The notes under the pieces are model-generated. The model ran no database searches and was not told where the DNA came from. It saw only the letters and a list, made by a program, of their open reading frames with translations. Positions 32,602-44,600 of a DNA stretch of 64,000 nt are shown here, in pieces. Numbering within the stretch: position 1 is the stretch's first letter; every line of letters starts with the position of its first letter. A program made the position numbers and the translations under genes. This DNA is from Branchiostoma floridae (lineage: Eukaryota; Chordata; Leptocardii; Amphioxiformes; Branchiostomatidae), in the NCBI RefSeq assembly GCF_000003815.2, contig NC_049980.1, forward strand, positions 11,347,816 to 11,411,815, in the 5' to 3' direction.

Positions 32602-35600
32602 ATGGCTGCCGCAGGTGCGGAAGGATTGTTGATTGACGTGGCCGGTGCGCGATCTGCTTCTGCTGTGAAGGAACATGATCAGGGCAGTCAGAGATACTGG
32701 AAGAGGTGAGAACTTGTCTGCTGTACCATTTTATTTTGACATTTTATAACATTCGCGGGAGAAAAGGTAGCGAGATTTGTGCCAACCTCGTCGCAATGTG
32801 CCCCCCTCCCACATAACTTTGTGGCATACTGGAAGTTCCAGTTGGTACACCTTTGTAGACAATTTCTTATAAAATCAACATTTAATTATCCTACCCAAGT
32901 CTATTACAAACCCCGCAGCCCCATAAGGTATGAATAAATCTTTTAAAAGTATAATCTTTATCATTATTTGCCAACAACAATTAACGCTAGTTAACCTTTA
33001 TTCGCTCAGTTACCTTAATTCGGTTTTNNNNNNNNNNNNNNNNNNNNNNNNNNNNNNNNNNNNNNNNNNNNNNNNNNNNNNNNNNNNNNNNNNNNNNNNN
33101 NNNNNNNNNNNNNNNNNNNNNNNNNNNNNNNNNNNNNNNNNNNNNNNNNTGAAAACAGCGAGGTCATAATTTGTAAGCTTATTATCTAATAGCCTACCGC
33201 TCTATGGGAGGATTGCGTCACCGTGTTGTTCGCCGGAATGGCAGAGATCTATCACATTCGCTTCCAGTTCACATTTATCATGCACAAGACAACTCAATAA
33301 AGTTTGTGTTGCTAACCAGTAACTGGACTCAAAGTGTGATCAATTGTCGAAAACCGTCTCTTTGTTGCCACAACCTCCCGCACTTGTGGCGCACTCGATC
33401 GAACGTCGCCATGTTTTTCCCCAGAAACCTACGGTCGCAACCGCGGGAAAAAGATTGGATGACGACATTAAAAGGCATTTATTAAACTTACCTTTAATAA
33501 CTCACTAACTCGCCTAGCCTTTTTCTCTTAGATTATTAAGCAGCCATCTATTAAACAATTTATGCACCACCAAAAGTGGAAATGATATGGAACATCGACA
33601 AATTAATTGATTTTACTCTGGTCCCCTTTTTTTAAAAATGTGAAAGTCCCAAGCCAGATCATGTAAACTGTTGCAAATACGGCCTTGAAGACGATACCAA
33701 CTGTCTCAGTACGGGTATGTTACACCGATAACAAGATTTGCACTGCATATTTGTCGACCACAAGTCTGACAGCAATGTTTTATATCATTTATTGTGGAAT
33801 CTTTCGTTCTTTGATCCAGGGCATTGACAACAGCGGCATATCAGACTTCACACCCCTTCATCTTTAGTGTTGTTGGCCGCCGGAATAGACCTTTGACACA
33901 AATATATCGGGTAACATTTTGCCGCGTGGAGGATGCAAAACACTGTACAGATGGTTGTACTGCAAACTGATGATTACCCGCTTGGAAATAGCCACAGCAC
34001 GCCGTTCAAGTTGCAACGAAAGGTGCATAAGTTTCATGGAACGGTATGGCGCCAGGATCGATTCTACGTCACGGTCTACTGACCCAACAACCTCATTTTT
34101 TTACCAACGCGCTACTGCGTGTGACGGTAAATACTCAGCGGTAGTTGTCGGGATTTTTTTGTTGCCTGAATAAGTTTGTAATCTACAGCGCTCCATTCAT
34201 GTCAAGAAAGGAACAATAGCTTCAGCATAAAGTAATTAGCAGCGGACAAACATAACGAGTCTCGTCAGAACGAATAAAGGTCACGCCCTCCGGGAGCGCC
34301 GTCGTTCTCAACGCAACGCGACGGTGTTTTCAAATTGAGACATTTTCATATTAGCATGGTAGGAGAGAAAATACATCGTGGATGGGATGAATGACAAAGG
34401 TAAACAACAATATCACCATGTTGAATACAGAAATTATGCTTTGTTCTTCTGCCAGATTGGAATAAGCTGACTCTTGGTGAAAAACGCAACGAATAAAGGT
34501 TAACTAGCGTTAATCAAATTATAGATAAATATGAGAACAAAATAAATCAAGATTGAAGAAAACACGTTGCCAACAAATTGTTCACTGTGCTATAGTACTA
34601 GCAAATTAAAGTATTCTTTGAGAATTCTGGAGAAGAAAGGAAGAGATTGTCAGTGTTGCACCAATATGTACTTTGGTGGGTATCAATAATCACCAGGTGT
34701 ATTTTGCCCAAATTATGAGTAATGTGGTCGAGGCATCTCCTCGAGCACGGGACCCCCATCTTACGTCCCTACCGGAAGACGATTTCGTGGAAAGCTTTGT
34801 GAGGCTACAGCAATCTGGTCGTTCTTGGTTGGGGGTCTCCCATCCAAGCACTGTCCGGACCGCGGGTTGCTTAACTTCCAAGATCAAGGGATCGGGTGTA
34901 CCAGTGTACAATTGCAGTAAATAGTTTTGGGACAATAATTCCAGCTAAACCTGATGTTACCTTTCTTGTTGACAGAACTGAGAAGAGACAATGGGTGTTG
35001 GCATATTTCATCGGCAATGCAATCCTGTACGCCTCCCGGGCCGCCATGCCTGTCTGTGTACCCGCCATAGCCAAGGAGTTCAGCTGGGACAAAACTGTGT
35101 CTGTGAGTAAATAGAAGTACTTTTCTAGAGTGTGCATGATTTAATTTTTTACACACATAACTTTTGTGTACAATTACAGTAGTATAGTACAGAATTCACA
35201 GGACAGAGGTTGATGATGATAAATGAATTGATTGATACAAGAGAATTGACAGACTCCCTTCATTGTTTTGAACAGGGCAGTGTTCTATCAGTGTTTTTCT
35301 GGGGCTATGCATCAACTCAGGTGTTAGGAGGCTACCTGAGTGACAGGTGAGTGTACAACTCTTGCTTTCTCTATCTGGTTTAGCGTCCGCTGTTCCCCAT
35401 CTTGTGAGGGTTGGACATTGCAGGATGTTGCTCAGGTCTGCTTGCTGATCTCCAGGAGATCAGACAAAAGCAACATGTCAATTTAGAGGACACACACATA
35501 GATATACAACAAATGTACAATACCTTTTGAATTATTATTATTTTTTCAAAATCATTTTTTGATAGATTAAATGCTCTTTTCTTCCACCTTCTCTCCAGGT

Positions 35601-38600
35601 TTGGAGGTGAGGTAATCTCCATGGTTGCTGCTGTTGGCTGGTCCACGATCACCCTGCTCTACCCACAGCTCCTGTACCTCTTCAGTTCACATGACACATG
35701 CATCAGGTTTGTCATCCTGTGCAGAATCCTACACGGGGCATGTCAAGGTAAGGCACTACCAGTGACTATAGTCTACATGCAATTTTCTTTCTTTTCAAGT
35801 TCATTTTGTATGGGTATAAGGTAAACATGTCTTGATATTCATTGATTCAATTCTAAGTAATATTGCATCATGCATGCTTTCTCCCTTTTTTTGTGCTCTG
35901 ACTTACTCCTTCATAGTCACTCTTGCAAAACTACGAAAGCTTCACCCTCCTTTTTCAGCACTGGAAACCAGTGCTGAAGATGGCTTCAGCACTGGAAACC
36001 GAGTGCTGAATGTTCGTCAGCACTGGAAAACCAGTGCTGACGCGCTCTCAGCACTGGAGACGCCGGCTTCAGCACTGGAAACCGAGTGCTGAATGTTCGT
36101 CAGCACTGGAAACCGAGTGCTGACGCTCTCAGCACTGGAAACGCCGGCTTCAGCACTGGAAACCGAGTGCTGACGAACATTCAGCACTGGAAACCCAGTG
36201 CTGATGAACATTCAGCACTGGAAACCGAGTGCTGAGAGAGCGGGAGACTAGAAGTCTCACAGCACCCCGGCCCTTTTCAGGGCCCCCCCCAAATCTTTCC
36301 CAAAAGGGCTATATCTATCACAAATTGACACAATAAAGTTGTTTGCAATCCCGTTTTAATGATATCCATTCCTTATACATTTCAATTATACAAAACAACA
36401 CAAATTCAGGCTTTTTTGCATCTGTATCTATCTTACGTTATATCAAAACCGCCGTTCGGGGTAACACACCAGCTAAAACTGCATAAACTTGAAAAACCAT
36501 CTTTATTAGTACCGTATATAGTACCGCTTTCAGTACTTTGTATCTATACTCTATACATACACCAAGTTACACAGTCATTAAATTGAATAGCACAACCAAA
36601 AGTTAGCCTGTTTAGGCTATAGGCACACTCAGTGTGTCAATAGCCACAGCGTTATTTTTAATCAGTATACGTCAAGTACCGCTCTCAGCACTAGGACACT
36701 CCAGTGCTCGAACTGAGACTTCGGCACTGGTTTGAAGAACGTTCCAGTGCTGAAAAGACGTCAGCACTCGTTTTCCTGTGCTGAAGATTGCTCAGCACTG
36801 GTGTTCCAGTGCTGAAGTGCCCCTGAGCACTGGAAAATCGAGTGCGGAAGGCGAAGCTTTTGTATATCAGCACTCGGTTCCAGTGCTGACGGCGGTTTCA
36901 GCACTGGGTAACCAGTGCTGAGTGACCTTTGACCTGACCCGTCGCCGCCCGGGCCGCGAGTTCAGCACTGGAGCCGAGTGCTGACGAACATTCAGCACTG
37001 GAAAACGTCTTTTCAGCACTGGAAAACGAGTGCTGACGTCTTTTCAGCACTGGAAAACGAGTGCTGAGGGAGCTTCAGCACTGGAGAAAGGCCGATCAGC
37101 ACTGGAAAACGAGTGCTGAACATTCTTCAGCACTGGGCGCCGAGTGCTGAGTCCGATTCGACCATTGTTTTCAGCACTCGGTTCCAGTGCGGAAGGTGAA
37201 GCTTTCGTAGACTTGCGTCACTCTTGAATTTATTAAACTTTAAAGTTGTAGCTCAGGACACACTCTGTTTCTTGAGATAACACCATAGGATCCTGCTGAA
37301 TTCTTCCTGCAAAACTGCAAGAAATTATCCCAAATTAACAACTTAAGCCCTTTTGTGTGGTGACTCTCAAACGTCAATCTAAACAGGGTTCTCCCCAGAG
37401 AGTGGAATAAGGGAGGCCCTCCACTATACTCTCAGCCAGCTCCACTACACTATTTTTCAAATTTAGTGTGTTTCTTCCCTATTTTCTTTGTTAGTTTTGC
37501 TTAGATTAATGACAATTCACAGATTTTTGTACCAGGTGGCATCACTTTTCTAGTCAGCATTGTCTGCAAAAACTTGTGAATGAGCAATGATCAAAACAAT
37601 AGTAGTTTTGCCACTTCACAACAAAGGAATAACAACAGTATATTATACTTGTAGTATTTGACACCCTCTGTCATTGCAAAATGAACGGTGATGGTGGCAT
37701 TTTCATGAAAGTGCAGCGCGTTGGTGCGGGTTATTTTTGCCAGCCCCTCCACTATACTAAAAAATTCTGGGGAGAACCCTGCTAAAGTATTAATATTTTA
37801 ACGGCTGGGCATGAGAATACAATAATTGTATTCAAGCTGCTTGTCACAAGAATGCTGGTTGCACAGATATAGAAATATCAACGTATACGTTTTCTATATG
37901 TGTTCCAGATTAAAATCCAATTATACTAAATTCACCCCCCTTCCCCTTCCATGTACCCTCCAGGTATGCACTATCCATCCTTTACTAGTCTTCTGGCCCA
38001 CCGCATCAGAGATACAGAGCGTGCCCTGGCATACAGCATAGTTAGTGCAGGCTCACTTTTCGGGTAGGTTTATTTTTTTACCTATACATGTAACTCATGT
38101 CTTACCTTCTTATGGCGTTAGGTGTGGCTTTCCCTGCTGAGTCCAGCCTTGTTGCCCAAAATGTGAAAACTGACAGAACAGCCACGTATACTATCATGCA
38201 TTCTGGAATCAAATTTGGGTGAGTGCCCAACCTAGTCTTTAGTATCATTGATAGAATGTCTGTATGATGAAAACAAACGTTACATTTCTACACATCTAAG
38301 TATAATGACAATTTACAAGTGCACAACAAACCATTACTGATTGCTTGATTTACATGTATTTACACCCATTGTCTATCTTCCTGGTATCGTATTAAAAGGG
38401 ATATAAATAATTACAATTCTGGTTCAGAATACTGTGAACTCATTTGCAAGGACATAATTTTCAAGTGGAAGCAAAGAATTAAGTTTTCAGTTCATTCTAA
38501 GTTCACAGTTATGCTGTTCAGCAGTAATGCATGTTTGTGGTATCATGAATTAAATGGAAGCTAGGGGTCTTTGCAAAAACACAAAATTTTAAGATTTACA

Positions 38601-41600
38601 GTTTGGAATTTGGGCTTGCAGTTTTGAATTATTATTTCTTAAAATGCTTTAACTTCTTTAATTTCCTTCATTCTTTCTGCCCAGGGCCCTGTTGATGGGT
38701 TGTTTTGGCTCCATAGTGCTGGTGCATTTGGGGTGGCACACCGTCTTCTACGTAACGGGTGTGGTAGGTCTACTGTGGGCGGCTGTCATGAGAATATTCT
38801 TTGTGAGCAGGAGAAACATTGTGTCCATAAAATCCCTCAATGGTTCCAATGAGGAGAAGAAGAGGCCACACATGCCCTGGAGAATACTCTGTAGGAAAAC
38901 AGCATTTCTGTGAGTAGTAGCTATGGGACTTGAGGTTTTACTTCTAGCTGATCATGATGGAGGTGTCACAGTCTTTCTCTTGTGATTTATCTGCATATGT
39001 GTGAATCACTGTTTTATAATAAGTTTTTCAAATAGGATACAAACATAGTAAACGTTAACAATATATCTATGAAGGTTAGACATCAAGGTAGAACATTATT
39101 AAGTAATACAAAATCAATAAATCAATCAATCAATCAACTAGTTTCTAGTTTCTCAAAAGAGTCAGATGTTTCAGAAAACATGAACTGTCTGACTGTCTGT
39201 CTTCAGTCACAGAGAGTGTAACAGAGAATGATAAGATTTCTGTTTTTTTTTGTCTGCAGCTCTGCAATTGTTGCCCATGTCTGTAACAACAACCTGTTCT
39301 TCATCATGTTCTCCTGGATGCCAACATACTTCCATGAGACATACCCAGACCAGAAGGTAGGTTCCAAGATATGTCTACACACAATCAGTTGCTAGGCAGA
39401 CAAAAAGACAGGTAGGCAGACAGACAGACAGATAGGTAGGTAGGCAGGCAGACAGACAGACAGATAGGTAGGCAGGCAGACAGACACTTACACGTTCTAT
39501 CAAAGCGTGTCTGAGATGCGTCAAAGAAGTTGTGTCATGGTACAGTAGCACAATGTTGCCTTGTGATCTTGTGATCATTGTATTGATAGTACATGTACAG
39601 TTAATGGGTGAAAGTTGCTATGTAAAGTACTCCTAGCAGATAAGTGTAGTTGTTCCTGGTATAACATGTAGTATTTTCTTTTTACCTTTTAGTGCAATGT
39701 ACACGACATTCAAAATTTACTTACTTTGTTCATTGAATCATCAGGTATGTACCATTTCTAAATGTACAAAATGTTTATATGTTTGATTCCAGGGTTGGAT
39801 CTTTAATGTAGTGCCATGGTTGGTGTCCATGCCTGGCAGTGTGCTCTCAGGATGGATTGCTGATTCTTTGATAAGAAAAGGTACATTGAATTCTAGAATT
39901 TGAGTGATTTGTTTTATAATGGGTAGGGTCTTCAGTTGATTAAGTGTAATGGTACCAAGTTAGCTTATGAGTAAAAGTTAGGACAATCATTGCAGTTGTG
40001 ATGGCTTCATGCAGTTTGTATCCAACCTGCCAGGTGGTGCTGTTACTGTATTGGAAAATAAAGCATGTCTGTTGTGTTGGTATTTCACTGTTTTACCTCT
40101 TTCATATCTTATTTCAGGAACAAATGTCACACTAACAAGAAAGATGGTTGAGGTAGGTTAAGTTTACACTTCCAAAGTTACTTGCATGTACCCTATTACA
40201 ATGTTAAAGTTATCCCTATACTAAGTTCCAGTTTATTTGAGTTTTGTTAAAATGACACAGGAGCCCAAATATTAAAGTACACTTCCTTCAATCTGATGTT
40301 AGTGAACATTAAACTTTTAATTCCATTCATTATGCCTTCATGAACAGATGTGATAACATACAACTGCTGGTTACAATAACGGAAATGCTTTATTCTCAAA
40401 AGAACATTTCATTTTAGTTGTATTTCAGTTTCATCAAGTGATGTCAACTCCAAGCACTTAATTACATGCATGTTCATGTACAATGTACAATGTACAATGC
40501 ACCATCATTGAGAAATATGTCATCATTTTGTTTTCTTGTACTGGCATTGTTGCTAACACCAAGTGAGCAGCAAGTCATAAAAAACTGGGCATATGATTAG
40601 TACATCCTCCCTGAGCAGAAATACATGCTTATAACATTTGTGTTATTTTGTTATTCTGTGGATTGTAGGTATTGGAGGCCCAGTTATTTGTTTACTCCTG
40701 ACAGACTATTATTTTGTTGTCCTGTAGATTGTAGGTATGGGAGGACCAGTTGTTTGTTTACTCCTGACAGACTACACGAACAGTTTTGTGATGGCGCTGA
40801 TGGCTGTTTCCATGGGGATGTTCAGCCAGGCCTTCCACAACAGTGGGGTGCTTGTCATACCTCAGGATATCGCTCCTTCGTTTGCTGGTGCCGTCTTTGG
40901 TAAGTTTAGCATTCCCACTATCGTGACTGTGCAGTTTAGGCTATATAAGTGTACAAAAAATATACATGTACAAATGTACATATATCTTGTTTGGTTATCT
41001 GATTTGTACTACCATTCTGTGGCTTTCTATTTGCAATTAGTCATTGTGTTGGTACTCAAACTTTTTGTTTGGGAATAGATAACGTGATGCACCTAGAGTA
41101 GATATTTAGGTGTACAAAAAATGTGCTGGGTGCACAGCATGAAATAAAGTAGAATGTCTGCAAAATGTAATTACAAATATTGCTGCCTATCTTTAGAGCC
41201 TGAAGCTGAAATTCTATAGCTAACTTAAAAAAATATTAGCTATTACATCATTGTACTGCATCCTGGATTTGGTATTCTTAAGTGTCCGTTTTTTTAAATT
41301 TCAAAACAAAGGAAATAGCTTACCCTTTGGATAAAGGTGAACTAACATTACATACATTGTACATGTACAATGCAGGACTGACTCAGTGTGTTTGCCTTGC
41401 AGGTGTCATGAATATGCTGGGTGCCATACCAGGTAAGAAACTTGCTACACCCTTTGGGGTCTTCTTGTCTTGTCGTTGCTAAGGAAGATTTATGAATGGT
41501 GGTGTCATACATGTAGATAGGGCAGGGTAAGGTGTCATAGATGGCTATGTTAACATGTGTGTCAACAACAGGGAACATATACAAATGTACATGTATAGAA

Positions 41601-44600
41601 ATAGTAGAGTTGGAGAAGGAAACAAAGGGAGATTTACACATAGTGACTAGTGAGTATACCATTATTAATTAGGAGAATATTAATTAAGAATGAAATTAAG
41701 GGAGAGGGAAATACTCTCTAATTAATTGGAGTTGGAATATTTGATAATTGGTTCATTAACTGCACTCATTAGTCTGTCTCTGGGGTGATTGGTTCTGTAG
41801 AATGTTTGCGGTGTTATTATTTAAGCTGAACTCTTCATCCCAAAATTATCACACCGCAAATATGCACTTCCAATGTACTACTTCTACTGTGTGGCAGAAT
41901 TACTTAAAATGTGAACTATAAAAAAACACCGCAAAAAAACTTTGTTCCATTTCTAAGCTTTTTGAAAATAAATTAATTTACAGTAAAACCACAATCCTAT
42001 AGAAACCTTAAGCCAAAGCTGACACAGTGCTGTGAGGATGTATGTAAGGCCACAGCAAGTAAATTTTATGGATGACATCCTCTGCAGACTGCAAAAATAA
42101 GAAGAAATGGCAAAAAAAAAAAAGATGGGTAAAAAAAAGCAAGATGGCAAATTTTCAAAATAGACATTGTAACAAGACTTGAAGTGACAAAATATGGCAT
42201 CACAGCCAACAAGGCATTCATTCCTGTATTTAATAAGTGCACCAGTGTAGTTAAAGTGACACTAGTGTGGTAGACTGGTAACTACACTCATAGCTTCCAT
42301 AGTTCTGCCACTCTTACAACTATCTATCAAGTTTCACTTCTGCAACTACAGTCAATGCTACAGAGTCTCTAGTGTCAATTCTACATTCAATAATTTGGTT
42401 ACAACACAACCTTTACCCATTTTCGTCTATTCGGCCTTCCCTGAAGAAGAAAAAAATTCTTGTTTTTTTTCTGAAATCAGGCGAAAGTTAATGAGTGCGC
42501 GGATGTCATCCATAAAATTTACTTGCTGTGGCCTAACATACATAAATTGCAAAGAACATGACCCACAGCATTTTCCATAGTCCTCCATCATAAACCACAA
42601 CTGTATCATCTGTTGGCATTGTCAGCAAAACAGATAGAAACAAATTAAATGCACACGTGAAGCAAATTGTTGTGCAATAAAGTTATATATCATAATTATA
42701 TACTGTAGACTTTACTCTTGCAAATATCAATGAAAAAAGGCATCAAGAGTTTCCTTCTGGTGTCTAATTCTTTTCAAAGTTCGATTTTTCCTTCTCAACT
42801 CATTTGTCTTCATGTATCAAAAGTCGTGTGAAGGATCTCATTACACTAATGCATTCTTTGGGGTCTCTCACATGTAAGACATCACTTTGTATTACTCATT
42901 TCATCACACAAACATGATTGGTGACAAATCCTTTATCTGTGTGATGCATAGATCTTCTGAAACCATTCACTCAATCGACATGTTCTCCATTTAATTTACT
43001 GTGTATGTGTGCATACCAGCAGTTGTGACTTGCCAAGTCATTATGAGTGAAATTAGGGTTTGTAAAGAAATTTGGATATACATGTACATGTACAAAGCTC
43101 TGTTGCCATTACATAAGGGCTTAGAAATGCAGATATGAGTTGTTGGTAATGAGTTTAGTTATGATAACATTAACTAAAGATATCTACTTGATTAGTGCAT
43201 ATATACACTGTAGGTTGGTCCATTAGTGTTATATTTTATATTCTTAGACAAAACTTTTTTGGTAATGTAACTGCAATAACATAGACAACTATACAGACCC
43301 AAAATGATACCTCCCCGTGAGTTATTAGTAGCCTCTTCCATGGATATTGTCCATCATATCTGTTGTACCAACTCTTAACTGTACCTACTACCACTCTGGC
43401 AAGTCTGGCCCATGTCCCATGTAGTCATCTTGCCACTCACTTAATACCATCATCACACATGACAATGTATTCAACTAAATGTGTACACACACACACCTGC
43501 ACAAACACACACACACACACACACACCAAAAGCAAAGACTATGTACACTGAGTCAAAAATGTACATTCTCCAATAGCTGTGTATCATCTTTCTATCTATG
43601 GCTAGTGACATGTATGTTATACATTGATACTCTTGTACCAAGAAACTTGGCACAGGAAGCTCCAGTTCTTATCTTTTTCTGAACTAATCCTGGTCATCCT
43701 TCATCATAATACTCCATAGGCCTTGCTGTCATGTCTATTGCAGGGCTCAAGATGATGACCCAGAAACTTGAAAGATGATCGCGATTTCCTTTCCCAGTTA
43801 TCTCCCTTTATTACATCTTAAGTCCCCGTGGACTGGTGACGTCCTGTTGGGAAGCCCTGTGGATCTGACCCAGTGGCACGGAGAATGTATCGTCAAATCC
43901 CACAGAGTGCTGTCACAGTTGCTTTATCCTTGCACAAAAGTTCTTAGATTACATCCGGAGAAAAAGAGTTGATCAAACTTTTATCGGCTGATCTAGTTCT
44001 TAAATGCTTTGTGATAGGAGGTATTCTAAAGCAATAAAAGGAAAGCCACTCCCAATTGCAGAAGGGATAAGAAGGTTGCCGTGAGGTTAATTGGTCATGT
44101 GGCACAAAGCCTTTGGCCAAACCAAAAGGAATTATTTGATGGGACCCTGTCATTATGCAAGGTGCACTAGAGGCTGTGCCACCATATATGTCACAGATCA
44201 CTTAATGAATTTCATAGATATATAAAGACTTTTTTTTTACATTTTGTGTGTTTTGTTATCATTTATATCATACTTTAACATCTGCCATCATACTCCAAAT
44301 ATGAAATCAAGGATCACACAAATCCAATTTTGGTCACTGTCCAGGGCGCTCAAAAATTGCCATCTAGTGGAAAATTGTCCCAACTGTGTAAAGATATGGA
44401 TCTGAGGACTGATGTGCACAGTAAAAAAGCCATATAGTGCTAAGCTTGCATGGGATACTGCCAAGCTTTGAGTGTTGAACAAAAATGTACCTACGTTTTC
44501 TTCCTTATCTTAGTGCTTAAAATCTGCTGCATCAAATTTTATGTCTGACTCAGTAAGTTTTATAGATTTGAGTGGGTGTCGAGGAAAGATACCAAAAGCT

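Noticed and set aside
34780-34900. Possible 5S rRNA gene
   Set aside because: Similarity is partial and diverged, and a SINE tail follows; it is a 5S-derived SINE.
35832-36873. Frames encoding ALETEC / SSAEAGVSS repeats, and a CRISPR-like appearance
   Set aside because: They arise from the hairpin array in an intron; repeat and spacer lengths are irregular and the genome is eukaryotic, so not coding and not CRISPR.
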